Of a stretch of 64,000 nucleotides of DNA, positions 43,417 through 52,514 are shown in pieces; within the stretch, counting starts at the first letter, position 1; each line of letters opens with the position of its first letter. Location of the stretch: positions 62,001-126,000 of the forward strand of contig JACVCO010000006.1 of assembly GCA_016741995.1 (NCBI GenBank), in the 5' to 3' direction. The translations under genes and the position numbers were made by a program. A model generated the notes under the pieces. The model was not told the origin of the DNA, made no database searches, and was given only the letters and a program-made list of their open reading frames with translations. The stretch comes from Hydrogenophaga sp. (lineage in GTDB: Bacteria > Pseudomonadota > Gammaproteobacteria > Burkholderiales > Burkholderiaceae_C).

Positions 43417-45144
43417 ATGGCAGTGCTCATCCCCGATACGCCGAAAGACTGTACGCGAAGCGAGCGCGTCGTCTATCAGAGACTCGGTGAGGAACTCGAC
43501 AAGGACTGGGTCGTTCTCCACTCGCTCGGGCTGGTGAACCACGAGACGAAGCGACGCGGCGAGGCAGACATCGTCGTCCTGAGCACCCGCGGCATCTTCG
43601 TTCTCGAGGTCAAGGGCGGTCACGTCTCCTGCCGGGATGGCAAGTGGTACTTCGGAACACCCGGCGAAAAGGAAGTCGAGCGCAAAGAAGACCCCTGGTC
43701 CCAGGCATCCGGTGCAATGTTCGCGGTGATCAAGCGGATCAAGGTCGACGCGCCAGACCTCGATGGCCTGCTGTACGGATTCGGCGTCGTAATGCCGATG
43801 GAGCGGTTCACCACCAAGGGCATGGAGATCGACCCCGAGGTGCTGCTGGACAAGCGCGATTTCGGCAGGAACCTCTCCTTCTACATTGGCGACCTCGAGC
43901 GTCGATGGCGGCAGATCCACTCCGAGCGAGGTCTCCGCGAGCCGCGGCGGCCGACCATGGAGGACATCAAGCGGATTCGCAAGATCCTGCGACCCAACAT
44001 CGAGTCCGCGTTCAGCCTTGGCTCATGGCTGAACGGTCTGGAGCAGGAACTGCTTCTACTGACGAACGAGCAGATCCGGATCTCGCGAAGGCTGGCAGCC
44101 AATCCGCGCATGATCGTCACGGGCAAGGCGGGAACGGGCAAGACCGTGCTCGCCGTGCAGCGCGCACTGCTCCTGGCCGAGAGCGGCCTGTCGGTCCTGT
44201 ATCTCTGTTTCAACCAGTTGCTAGCGCGCCATGTCGCTGAGACGATCAAGGGCCGAGCGGGTGCCGACAAGATCACGGTCCGTCATCTGCACGGGCACTA
44301 CCGGGACGCGATCGCCGCGGCGGGCCTACAGGACAGGCTTCCCTCGGCGACAGGGGACCAGACACACGCCTACGGCGTCGTGTTCCCGCAGCTCTACGTC
44401 GAGGCCCTAATGGAGACTGAGCCGAAGCCATTCGACTCCGTTGTAGTGGACGAGGCGCAGGACATCCTCACTGCCGAGCACCTCGATGCGCTGGACCTCT
44501 CTGTCGATGGCGGGCTGGAGTCGGGCCGCTGGCACCTGTTCCTGGACCCGCAGCAGAACATATACGGCAAGCTGTCAGAAAAGGCAGAGAAGCGCCTCGA
44601 CCGGATCAGCATCGCGCGCGACGAGCTTCTCGACAACTGCCGGAACACTCGGGAGGTCGCGTACCAGACCTCGATCCTCTCCACGCTGGACGTCGCAGTC
44701 GAAGGCGCGCCCTCGGGGCCGTCGTGCGAATGCATCTTCTACGACACGCCTGCCGATGGCTTGGCCCGCATCGAGACGGAGCTGAAACGGCTGCTCGATG
44801 CCGACGTGAAGCCGTCCGACATCATCATCCTCTCGACCCGCCGAAGGGAGAACTCGATGATCGCCGGCAAGGCCGTCTTAGCGGGCCTGCCGGTGCGGGA
44901 AGCTTCCGACGGACCTGCTTCGAAATCCATCGCCTTCTGCACGATGCACGCCTTCAAGGGGCTGGAGCGATCCGTGGTGATCGCCATCGACATGGGCGAG
45001 ATCGGTCAGATCGAATGGGCCATGATTCACTATGCAGGCCTCTCACGAGCCAGAACGCTCCTCCTACCTATCGTTCCGAAATACTGCGCGCCAAGCTACA
45101 AGGTCCTAACCGAGTCCTTCGGACGCCGTATCAGTCGAACATAA
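43417..45144 (+). CDS. NERD-domain nuclease fused to a UvrD-like helicase
   Basis: 575-aa protein. The N-terminal NERD domain (about 15-150) keeps the restriction-endonuclease-like motif: GEADIVVLSTRGIFVLEVKGG (Asp and Glu-x-Lys). Helicase motifs follow: Walker A TGKAGTGKTVLAV (about 240), motif II VVVDEAQDI, FLDPQQNIYG, NCRNTREV and a motif V MHAFKGLERSVVIAI. Start ATG 43417 lies 1 bp after the drmB stop; the track start overlaps drmB. It could be the DNA-cutting effector that takes the place of DrmC. The 190 bp after it, to the aldehyde dehydrogenase end, hold no gene that I can see. Confidence 0.87.
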   Translation: MAVLIPDTPKDCTRSERVVYQRLGEELDKDWVVLHSLGLVNHETKRRGEADIVVLSTRGIFVLEVKGGHVSCRDGKWYFGTPGEKEVERKEDPWSQASGAMFAVIKRIKVDAPDLDGLLYGFGVVMPMERFTTKGMEIDPEVLLDKRDFGRNLSFYIGDLERRWRQIHSERGLREPRRPTMEDIKRIRKILRPNIESAFSLGSWLNGLEQELLLLTNEQIRISRRLAANPRMIVTGKAGTGKTVLAVQRALLLAESGLSVLYLCFNQLLARHVAETIKGRAGADKITVRHLHGHYRDAIAAAGLQDRLPSATGDQTHAYGVVFPQLYVEALMETEPKPFDSVVVDEAQDILTAEHLDALDLSVDGGLESGRWHLFLDPQQNIYGKLSEKAEKRLDRISIARDELLDNCRNTREVAYQTSILSTLDVAVEGAPSGPSCECIFYDTPADGLARIETELKRLLDADVKPSDIIILSTRRRENSMIAGKAVLAGLPVREASDGPASKSIAFCTMHAFKGLERSVVIAIDMGEIGQIEWAMIHYAGLSRARTLLLPIVPKYCAPSYKVLTESFGRRISRT

Positions 45145-45334
45145 CCGCAGCCAAAAACCCGCTAAGCGAAGTGCTGTGCTCTCGTGTCACTAGATCATGA
45201 TTCAGCGAACTTGACTAGCGACCCACGCGGTAGTACTTCCAACAAACTCGACTTCTTCAATTGAGACGGATCAAATCTGGACCAAGCTAGAGAACTTCGC
45301 TCCGACTTTCTCTCGAAGGCTGAAGACCAAAGGC

Positions 45335-46903
45335 TCATTCTTCAATCCGCGTCTGCGACTGCTCCCTCATGTACTGCGGCAGATAGTGGAACGACGCCAG
45401 CGCCTTCCCCGTGCTGCCTGAGCCCTTCCAGCCACCGAACGGCTGATACCCCGGCCACGCGCCGGTGGTGGCGCCGAGGGGGCGGTTGACGTAGGTGACG
45501 CCAGCTTCGATGTGGTCGAGGAACCAGGCCACTTCGTCGTCGGCGCCGAAGAAGCCGGCGGTGAGGCCGAAGGCGCTGGCGTTGGCTTGGGCCATGGCGT
45601 GTTCGGCGTTGTCCACGCGGCCGATCATCACCAGCGGGGCAAACATTTCTTTGTGCCACAGGGGGTGGTTCAGCGGGGCTTCGGCGATAACGGGGGCGCA
45701 GTAAAAGCCCTGGGCCGCGTCGGCCGGCAGCGGGCCGGTGGCCACGATGCGTGCGCCGTTGCCTTCGAGCTGTCGGCAACAGTCGGCGTGGCGCGCGTGC
45801 GCGGCTTTCGTGGCCACGGGGCCGGTCCAGGTGGTTTCAAGCTGCGGGTTGCCGATGGCCAGTTGGGCCACGGCGGCTTGCAGCTTTTCGATGAGCGCGT
45901 CGGCCACGCTGCTGTCCACATACACGCGCGAGAGCGCCGAACATTTCTGGCCCGACATGCCGAAGGCCGAGCGCACGATGCCTTGCGCGGCCACGTTCAG
46001 GTCGGCACGCGCGGTGACGATGGCGGCGTTCTTGCCGCCCATTTCGGCGATGCAGGGGCGCGGGACATCGCGCGCGGCCTGCGCGCGCAGGATGTGCATG
46101 CCCACCGCGTACGAGCCGGTGAAGGTGATGCCGCCAATGCCGTCGTGCCGCATGAGCGCTTCGCCCACGTTCGGGCCGTCGCCCACCAGGGCGTTGAACA
46201 CGCCGTCGGGCAGGCCCGCGTCCTTCAAGCACTGCGCCAGCAGCAGGCCGGACCACGGCGTTTCCACCGAACCCTTGAGCACCACCGTGTTGCCGGTGAC
46301 GAGCGCCGCCGCCGTGGGGCCGCCCGCGAGCGCGAAGGGGAAGTTGAAGGGCGCGATGACGGCCCACACGCCGTAGGGCTTCATCACGCTGCGGTTGCGG
46401 CTCACCAGGTGGGGCAGCGGGTCGTTTGGCAGCGCGTGGTCGTAGCCGTTGTTCGCTTCCATCTGTTCGGCGTAGATGTCGAAGAAGGCGCTGACCTCGG
46501 CCACTTCGCCCAGGGCTTCCATGCGCGTCTTGCCCACCTCGAGCGAGACGATGGCGGCCATGTCGTACAGGCGCTCGTCCACGATGCGCGCGGCGCGGCG
46601 CAGCAGGGCCACGCGTTCATGCCACGGTGTGCGGCGCCAGGCGGGCTGGGCGAGGCGCGCGGCGGCCACGGCCTGGTCCACGTCCGCCACCGACGCAGCG
46701 GCAAAGCGGCCCAGCCGTTCGCTGCGCTGCGCGGGGTTGTGGCGTTCGATGGTGTCGGCGCGCGGCACGAAGGCGCCATCGATGAAAAGGCCGTGGGTCT
46801 GCCCGAGTTGCTGGCGCACGCGCGCGAGTGCGGCGTCGAAGCGCTCGTGCAGCTCGCGCGGCGGCGCGAACATGGTGGAGTAGGTCAGTTTGAAATCGCT
46901 CAT
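45335..46903 (-). CDS. NAD(P)-dependent aldehyde dehydrogenase (P5C dehydrogenase-like)
   Basis: 522-aa ALDH superfamily enzyme. Visible: YGVWAVIAPFNFPFAL, the Glu region EMGGKNAAIV, catalytic Cys in GMSGQKCSALSRVYV (about residue 303), and EMFAPLVMIG. The sequence resembles RocA/PruA-type dehydrogenases. Last gene in the terpenoid-like operon, 44 bp after the thioesterase, so it may oxidise an aldehyde such as citronellal; that is inferred from context only. Glutamate semialdehyde oxidation is the alternative. It borders the defence island. Confidence 0.85.
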   Translation of the reverse strand: MSDFKLTYSTMFAPPRELHERFDAALARVRQQLGQTHGLFIDGAFVPRADTIERHNPAQRSERLGRFAAASVADVDQAVAAARLAQPAWRRTPWHERVALLRRAARIVDERLYDMAAIVSLEVGKTRMEALGEVAEVSAFFDIYAEQMEANNGYDHALPNDPLPHLVSRNRSVMKPYGVWAVIAPFNFPFALAGGPTAAALVTGNTVVLKGSVETPWSGLLLAQCLKDAGLPDGVFNALVGDGPNVGEALMRHDGIGGITFTGSYAVGMHILRAQAARDVPRPCIAEMGGKNAAIVTARADLNVAAQGIVRSAFGMSGQKCSALSRVYVDSSVADALIEKLQAAVAQLAIGNPQLETTWTGPVATKAAHARHADCCRQLEGNGARIVATGPLPADAAQGFYCAPVIAEAPLNHPLWHKEMFAPLVMIGRVDNAEHAMAQANASAFGLTAGFFGADDEVAWFLDHIEAGVTYVNRPLGATTGAWPGYQPFGGWKGSGSTGKALASFHYLPQYMREQSQTRIEE

Positions 46904-46947
46904 GCCCGCCCTCTGCTGTGTTCGCCCGCCGCGGGCGGCTGGTCAAC

Positions 46948-47430
46948 TCAACTCACGATGTAGGCCGCCGCCCCGGTGGAGAGCAGCTTGCCATCGGCCC
47001 CATGAAAAGCCATGCGCGTGCTGGCCACGCGCGAACCCAGGCGCAGCACCTCGGCGTGCAGATCGAAGTGGGTGCCGACGCCGGGGCGCAGGTAGTCGAT
47101 GCGCAGGTCGATGGTGCCGAACTTGGCGAAGCGCGTCAGGCGTTGTTCGGGCGATTCGTCCATGTGGCGCGCGCCGATGGCGGCCAGCGCCGCGAGGCCA
47201 CCCATGGCGTCCAGGCAGGCGCTGATGACGCCGCCGTGGATGCGGTTGTGCCCGTAGTGGCCGATGAGTTCGCGGCGCATCTCGATGCGGCCGCTCACGC
47301 GCTCGGGCGTGATGGCGACGATCTTCAAGCCGATGACGTTGTTGAAGACGATCTTCTCTTCGAACAGGTCCCGCAACAGTTCGATGAACTCGGGCTCGAA
47401 GGTGATGGGGGGGGTCTTGGGGGTGCTCAT
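46948..47430 (-). CDS. PaaI/YigI-type hotdog thioesterase
   Basis: 160-aa hotdog-fold protein. GHYGHNRIHGGVISACLDAMGGLAAL carries the HGG...D motif of this thioesterase group, and the C-terminus GAAAYIVS is typical. Start ATG 47430 overlaps the stop of the upstream acyl-CoA dehydrogenase by 4 bp, so the track's longer frame is rejected. Probably releases CoA from pathway intermediates. Confidence 0.85.
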   Translation of the reverse strand: MSTPKTPPITFEPEFIELLRDLFEEKIVFNNVIGLKIVAITPERVSGRIEMRRELIGHYGHNRIHGGVISACLDAMGGLAALAAIGARHMDESPEQRLTRFAKFGTIDLRIDYLRPGVGTHFDLHAEVLRLGSRVASTRMAFHGADGKLLSTGAAAYIVS

Positions 47431-48578
47431 GCTGTGCCGAATTGTCGGGCCGCAAGCTCTTTCATGATCTCCTCGGCGCCGCCGCCGATCATCATCACCT
47501 TCACCTCGCGGTAGATGCGTTCGCTGGCGGTGCCGCGCATGAAGCCCATGCCGCCCAGGATCTGCACCGCGGCGTCGGCGTTGGCCTGCATGGCCTGGGT
47601 GCTGTGGTTCTTGAGCAGGCACACGTGGCCCACCCAATCGGGCCCTTCGTCGCCCGCGTCCACGCGGTCGCCCAGCACATCCACCCAGGCCTGGGTGGAC
47701 GCGATGCGCATGCGCATGTCCATGAGCTTGTGGCGCACGGCCTGGTGCTCCACCAGCGCGGCACCGAAGGTCTTGCGCTCTCGCGCCCAGGCCAGGGCCT
47801 CGTCGTGGCAGGCCTCGGCAAAGCCCAGGGCCAGCGCGCTCATGGCCAGGCGCTCGCCGTTGAAGTTGCCCATGATCATGCGAAAGCCCTTGTGCTCTTC
47901 GCCGATCAGGTAGCGCGCGGGCACGCGCACGCCGTCGAAGCGCAGGTGGCCGGTGTCGCTGGCGTGCCAGCCCATCTTGTGCAGCGCGGCGCGTTCAATG
48001 CCCTTCGCGTCGCAGGGCACGGCGATGAGGCTGATGCCGCCGGCGCCCTTGCTCTGCGAATCGGTGCGCACGGCGAGCGTGATCCAGTCGCAGCGCACGC
48101 CGGAGGTGATGAAGGTCTTCTCGCCATCGATCACGTAGTCGCCGCCGTCGCGGCGTGCGGCGGTGCGCAGGCTGGCCACGTCGCTGCCGCCGCCGGGTTC
48201 GGTGATACCCAGCGCCGCGATGCGCTCGCCGCGCAGCACGGGCGGGATGATCTCGGCCTGCAGCTCGGGCGCGCCATGCTTCAGGATCGGCGGCAGGCCG
48301 ATGTTGTGGCTGAACAGGCTGGCCAGCAGGCCGCCGCTGGCGGTGCGCCGCGCCAGCAGTTGCGACACCGCGTTGCGCGCGCGCCAGGGCGCGGGCGTGC
48401 CCCCCAGGTGCTCGGGGTAACCCAGCCCCAGCAGGCCGATGTGCGCGGCCTCGCGGTACAGGTCGCGCGGAAAACCGGCCTGCGCGTCCCAGTCGTTCAC
48501 GTGCGGCACCAGGGCCTCGCGCGCGAAGCGGCCCACGGTGTCGAGCAGCGCGGTGGTGTCCTCGGTGGCCCAGTTCAT
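47427..48578 (-). CDS. Acyl-CoA dehydrogenase (second copy in operon)
   Basis: 383-aa FAD enzyme: LGITEPGGGSDVASLRT and YVIDGEKTFITSGVRCDW in the middle domain, and QILGGMGFMRG...REVKVMMIGGGAEEIM at the C-terminus. It sits between the biotin carboxylase alpha gene and the thioesterase, overlapping both by 4 bp. Not part of the Pseudomonas atu order, so it may act on a later intermediate or a second substrate. The substrate is unassigned. Confidence 0.9.
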   Translation of the reverse strand: MNWATEDTTALLDTVGRFAREALVPHVNDWDAQAGFPRDLYREAAHIGLLGLGYPEHLGGTPAPWRARNAVSQLLARRTASGGLLASLFSHNIGLPPILKHGAPELQAEIIPPVLRGERIAALGITEPGGGSDVASLRTAARRDGGDYVIDGEKTFITSGVRCDWITLAVRTDSQSKGAGGISLIAVPCDAKGIERAALHKMGWHASDTGHLRFDGVRVPARYLIGEEHKGFRMIMGNFNGERLAMSALALGFAEACHDEALAWARERKTFGAALVEHQAVRHKLMDMRMRIASTQAWVDVLGDRVDAGDEGPDWVGHVCLLKNHSTQAMQANADAAVQILGGMGFMRGTASERIYREVKVMMIGGGAEEIMKELAARQFGTA

Positions 48579-50512
48579 GCGCTGGCTTCCGCGGCGAAGG
48601 TGATCAGCAACTGCCCCGGGGCCACCTGCTGGCCGGGCGCGACGGACACCGCCTCCACCACGCCGTCGCGCGGCGCGGCAATCTGGTGTTCGATCTTCAT
48701 GCTCTCGATGGCCAGCAACGCGTCGCCCTTGGCCACGCGCGCGCCGGGCTGTGCGTGCACGGCCACGAGCTTGCCGTTGAAAGGCGCGCGCAGTTCGCGC
48801 GCCGCGCTGCCACCGCCGGCGCGTTCGCGCGGGGCGAAGCCCAGGTCGTGCAGCGCGAGCGTGTGCGGGCCCACCTGCACCTGCCAGGCACCGCCGCCAT
48901 CGACGTCGCCCAGTGCGGTGGCATTCACGGTGTGCGTGACGCCGTCGACGACGACGCGGCCGGGCGCGATGTGGGCGGTGTGCGTGGCATCGCCTTGCGT
49001 GAGCCGCAAGCCGCCCTGCCCTTGTTCGAGCACCGCGATATCGAGCGCCGCATCGCCATGCCACCAACGCAACGGGCGGGGGAACGGGCACGGCAGCGCC
49101 GATGCGCCCATGCCGCCATACGCCGCGGCCAGCACGCCGGCCAGCACCGCGTCGGCCGGCGGCACCAGCGAGGCGCGCACCGCGTCGCCGTGCTCGGCCA
49201 GAAAGGGGATCAGCGCCTCGCCCGCGCCGAACACCGGGTGGCGCAGGCAGGCCGCCAGGAAGGCGCGGTTGGTGGGCAGGCCCAGCAGCACGGTGGCGTC
49301 CAGCGCGTGGGCCAGGCGTTCGATGGCCTGCGCGCGCGTGGGCGCGTGGGCGATGAGCTTGCCGAGCATGGCGTCGTAGTGCGGCGTGACCACACCACCG
49401 GTTTCGATGGCGTGATCGAAGCGCAAGCCGTCGGCCAGCGGGGGCTCGATGAACGTGCGCACGGTGCCGGTGTGCGGGGTGAAGCGCTCGTCTTCCGCGC
49501 ACAGGCGCACCTCGATGGCGTGGCCGTTCAGACGCACCTGGTCTTGCGCCAGCGGCAGGGGCTCGCCGCGCGCCACGCGGATCTGCCATTCCACGAGATC
49601 GAGGCCGGTGAGCATCTCGGTCACGGGGTGTTCCACCTGCAGGCGCGTGTTCATCTCCATCAGATAGAACGCTTCGCCGTCCAGCAGGAACTCCACCGTG
49701 CCCGCGCCCTGGTAGCCCGCGGCTTGTGCAAGGGCAACGGCAGCGCGGCCCAGTTGCTCGCGCAGCGCGGGCGACACCGCCGGGCTCGGCGCTTCCTCCA
49801 CGATCTTCTGGTGCCGGCGCTGCACCGAGCAATCGCGCTCGCCCAGGTGAATGCCATGGCCCAGCGCGTCGCAGAACACCTGCACCTCCACGTGGCGCGG
49901 GCGCCCCACGGCGCGTTCGATCAGCAGGTCGGCGTTGCCGAAACCGGCCAGCGCTTCGGTGCGCGCGCTGGCCAGCGCGGCGGGCAGCTGCGCGGCGTCG
50001 GCCACGAGGCGCATGCCGCGGCCACCGCCACCGGCCACGGCCTTCACCATCACCGGGTAGCCGACGCGCGCGGCCTCGGCGGCGAAGGTGTCGTCGCGCT
50101 GGTCGCTGCCGAAGTAGCCGGGCAACACGGGCACACCGTGCTGTTGCGCCAGCGCCTTCGCGGCCGATTTGCTGCCCAGCGCCTGGATGGCCGAGGGCGG
50201 CGGGCCGACCCAGGTCAGGCCGGCGTCGATCACGGCCTGCGCGAAGTCGGCGTTCTCGCTCAGGAAGCCGTAGCCGGGGTGCACCGCGTCGGCGCCGCTG
50301 GCGCGCGCCGCGGCAATGAGCTTGTCGATGCGCAGGTAGGAATCGGCCGAGCTCGCGCCGCCAAGGGCCACCGCGGTGGTGGCCTCGCGCACGTGCAGGG
50401 CGTTCGCGTCGGGTTCGCTGTACACCGCCACGGTGGCGATGCCCATGCGCTGCGCGGTGCGGATCACGCGGCGGGCGATCTCGCCGCGGTTGGCGATCAG
50501 GAGTCGCTTCAT
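48575..50512 (-). CDS. Acyl-CoA carboxylase alpha subunit (biotin carboxylase + BCCP; AtuF/LiuD type)
   Basis: 645-aa protein. Biotin carboxylase domain (residues 1 to about 450): KRLLIANRGEIARRVIRTA, ATP-grasp AGGGGRGMR, and EMNTRLQVEHPVTEM. C-terminal BCCP domain holds the biotinylation motif AIESMKIEH. In geranyl-CoA carboxylase it pairs with AtuC; in methylcrotonyl-CoA carboxylase with LiuB. Position after the hydratase matches AtuF. The start ATG 50512 overlaps the hydratase stop by 4 bp. Confidence 0.92.
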   Translation of the reverse strand: MKRLLIANRGEIARRVIRTAQRMGIATVAVYSEPDANALHVREATTAVALGGASSADSYLRIDKLIAAARASGADAVHPGYGFLSENADFAQAVIDAGLTWVGPPPSAIQALGSKSAAKALAQQHGVPVLPGYFGSDQRDDTFAAEAARVGYPVMVKAVAGGGGRGMRLVADAAQLPAALASARTEALAGFGNADLLIERAVGRPRHVEVQVFCDALGHGIHLGERDCSVQRRHQKIVEEAPSPAVSPALREQLGRAAVALAQAAGYQGAGTVEFLLDGEAFYLMEMNTRLQVEHPVTEMLTGLDLVEWQIRVARGEPLPLAQDQVRLNGHAIEVRLCAEDERFTPHTGTVRTFIEPPLADGLRFDHAIETGGVVTPHYDAMLGKLIAHAPTRAQAIERLAHALDATVLLGLPTNRAFLAACLRHPVFGAGEALIPFLAEHGDAVRASLVPPADAVLAGVLAAAYGGMGASALPCPFPRPLRWWHGDAALDIAVLEQGQGGLRLTQGDATHTAHIAPGRVVVDGVTHTVNATALGDVDGGGAWQVQVGPHTLALHDLGFAPRERAGGGSAARELRAPFNGKLVAVHAQPGARVAKGDALLAIESMKIEHQIAAPRDGVVEAVSVAPGQQVAPGQLLITFAAEASA

Positions 50513-51321
50513 GGCTGGCTGGCCCAGGGTGCGGCCTGCTTCTTCGCGAACGCGGCCAGGCCGGCGGCGGCCTCGGGCCCGCGCAGCGCGGTGGCGAAGG
50601 CGATGGCGGCTTCGTCGCGCAGGTCGGGCACGTCGGTGCGCAGGCGCTGCAGCAGTTGTTTGGTGGCGGCCACGGCACCGGGCGCGGCGCGGTTCAGCGC
50701 CTGCGTGGCCTCGGCCACGGCGCTGTCCAGCGCACCATCGGCCACCACGCGGTTCACCAGGCCGGCGGCCTGTGCCTCGCGCGCGGCCCAGCGCGCGCCG
50801 CTCAGCAAACACTGGCGCGCGGTCGCGTCGCCCAGGCGCCGCCACACAAAGGGCGCAATCTGCGCCGGCGGCAGGCCGAGCGTCACCTCCGGCGTGGCGA
50901 AGCTCGCGCGTTCGGTGGCCAGCACCAGATCCGCACAGCACACCAGGCCGAAGCCACCGCCCATGGCCGGGCCGTCCACCGCGCACAGCAGCCATTGCGG
51001 CAGCGCGGCCAGCGCGTGCAGCAGGCCGCCGTAGGCGCGGTTCATGCCGATCAGCGGGTCGGCCTCGCCCGGTTGCAGCGGTTGGCCGATGGCGTGCGCA
51101 AAACCGCCCAGGCTGCCGCCCGCGCAGAAAGCGCCGCCCGCGCCGGTGAGCACCACGCCGCGCAGCGAGGCATCGCCCTGCGCGCGCAGGCAGGCGGCGT
51201 ACAGGGCCACCACCATCGCGTCGCTCAGCGCGTTGCGCGAGGTCGGGTCGTTGAGCGTCCAGCGCTCGACGGCGCCGTCGCGTTGAACGATGAGGGCGCT
51301 GTTCATCGCAGCGGCCGTCAT
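50509..51321 (-). CDS. Enoyl-CoA hydratase (AtuE-like)
   Basis: 270-aa crotonase-fold protein: WTLNDPTSRNALSDAM, the oxyanion-hole GGAFCAGGSLGGF, and AVDGPAMGGGFGLVCCADLVLA. Located between two pathway genes exactly where AtuE (isohexenylglutaconyl-CoA hydratase) lies in the Pseudomonas atu operon. Start ATG 51321 overlaps the upstream dehydrogenase stop by 4 bp; an inner ATG (MNSALIV) is possible. The substrate is inferred by synteny. Confidence 0.87.
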   Translation of the reverse strand: MTAAAMNSALIVQRDGAVERWTLNDPTSRNALSDAMVVALYAACLRAQGDASLRGVVLTGAGGAFCAGGSLGGFAHAIGQPLQPGEADPLIGMNRAYGGLLHALAALPQWLLCAVDGPAMGGGFGLVCCADLVLATERASFATPEVTLGLPPAQIAPFVWRRLGDATARQCLLSGARWAAREAQAAGLVNRVVADGALDSAVAEATQALNRAAPGAVAATKQLLQRLRTDVPDLRDEAAIAFATALRGPEAAAGLAAFAKKQAAPWASQP

Positions 51322-52490
51322 CGGGGCTGCCGCTTGGCGATGCCCATGATCTTGGTGAGGATGCCGAGCATCACTTCATCCGCCCCGCCGCCGATGGAGG
51401 CCAGGCGGCCGTCGCGGTACATGCGCGAGACCTTGTTCTCCAGCGTGAAGCCCATGCCGCCCCAGAACTGCAGGCAGGTGTCGGGCACCACGCGGTTCAG
51501 GCGCCCGGCCTTGAGCTTGGCCATGGTGGCCCACTCGGTCACGTCTTCGCCGGCCACGTAGCGGTCGCACGACAGGTAGGTGAGCGCGCGCAGTGCCTCG
51601 ACCTCGGTCTTGAGTTCGGCCAGCTTGAACTGCACCCATTGCTGGTCGGCCAGCGTGCTGCCGAACAGCTTGCGCTCCTGCGCCCACTCGATCGTCCATT
51701 CGATGCAGTTGTTCAGGCTCTGCAGCGTGCTGGCCGCGCACCACAGGCGCTCTTCCTGGAACTGCTGCATCTGGTAGATGAAGCCCGCGCCCTCCTGGCC
51801 GATCAGGTAGCGCTGCGGCACGCGCACCTCGTCGAAGTAGATCAGGCCGGTGTCGCTGCTGTGCATGCCGATCTTGCGGATCTTCTTGCCGACCTCGAAA
51901 CCCTTCACCGTCTTGCCGTTCTCGCGCAGCGGCACCATCACCAGGCTCTTGTTCTTGTGCTGCGGGCCTTCGCTGGTGTTCACCAGCAGACAGATCCAGT
52001 CGGCCTGCAGGCTGTTGGTGATCCACATCTTCTGGCCGGAGATCACGTAGTCGTCGCCGTCCTTGCGGGCGTAGGTCTTGATGGCGGCGACGTCGCTGCC
52101 CGCGCCGGGTTCGCTCACACCGATGGCGCCCACCGTCTCACCGCGGATCGCGGGCGCCAGGAACTGCGCCTTGAGCTCTTCGCTGCCGAAGCGCGCGAGC
52201 GCGGGCGTGGCCATGTCGGTCTGCACGCCGATGGCCATGGGCACACCGCCGCAGTGGATGTGGCCCAGCGTTTCGGCCATGGCCACGCTGTAGCTGTAGT
52301 CCAGCCCTGCGCCCCCGTGCGCTTCGGGCTTGCACAGCCCCAGCAGGCCCAGGTCGCCCAGGCCCTTGAAGACCTCGTGCGCGGGAAACATCTCGGCCGC
52401 TTCCCACTCGTCCACGTGCGGGTTGATGTGGTCGTCGATGAAGCGCTTGAGGGTTTTCTGGATCTCGCGGTGCTCGTGCGTGAACTGCAT
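51318..52490 (-). CDS. Acyl-CoA dehydrogenase (AtuD-like)
   Basis: 390-aa FAD acyl-CoA dehydrogenase. IGVSEPGAGSDVAAIKTYARKDGDDYVISGQKMWITN in the middle domain and FWGGMGFTLENKVSRMYRDGRLASIGGGADEVM at the end are family blocks. Its position after the carboxyltransferase beta gene matches AtuD (citronellyl-CoA dehydrogenase). The gap to the beta gene is 24 bp with an AGGAG-type site. Confidence 0.9.
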   Translation of the reverse strand: MQFTHEHREIQKTLKRFIDDHINPHVDEWEAAEMFPAHEVFKGLGDLGLLGLCKPEAHGGAGLDYSYSVAMAETLGHIHCGGVPMAIGVQTDMATPALARFGSEELKAQFLAPAIRGETVGAIGVSEPGAGSDVAAIKTYARKDGDDYVISGQKMWITNSLQADWICLLVNTSEGPQHKNKSLVMVPLRENGKTVKGFEVGKKIRKIGMHSSDTGLIYFDEVRVPQRYLIGQEGAGFIYQMQQFQEERLWCAASTLQSLNNCIEWTIEWAQERKLFGSTLADQQWVQFKLAELKTEVEALRALTYLSCDRYVAGEDVTEWATMAKLKAGRLNRVVPDTCLQFWGGMGFTLENKVSRMYRDGRLASIGGGADEVMLGILTKIMGIAKRQPR

Positions 52491-52514
52491 GGTCTTGTCT
52501 CCTCGGGTGGTGTC

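Larger units (their letters stand above)
34133..45144 (+). other. Anti-phage defence island resembling a DISARM variant (Vsr-C5 MTase-UvrD-DrmA-DrmB-NERD helicase)
   Basis: Six co-directional genes with overlapping or very short junctions: 34639/34642 overlap, 105 bp, 23 bp, 3 bp, 1 bp. They differ from the surroundings in base composition and codon use (more A/T and less G/C at third positions). The DrmA-like helicase and DrmB (DUF1998) pair with a 5mC methyltransferase are DISARM hallmarks. DrmC (PLD) and DrmE are absent. A UvrD-like helicase, a NERD-nuclease helicase and Vsr are present instead. No integrase, transposase or tRNA flanks it. Function as defence is inference from family content. 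Confidence 0.75.

Noticed and set aside
34133-45144. Druantia or plain restriction-modification locus
   Set aside because: No DruE-size (near 2000 aa) DUF1998 helicase, and no type II/III restriction subunit; separate DrmA-like and DrmB genes fit DISARM better.
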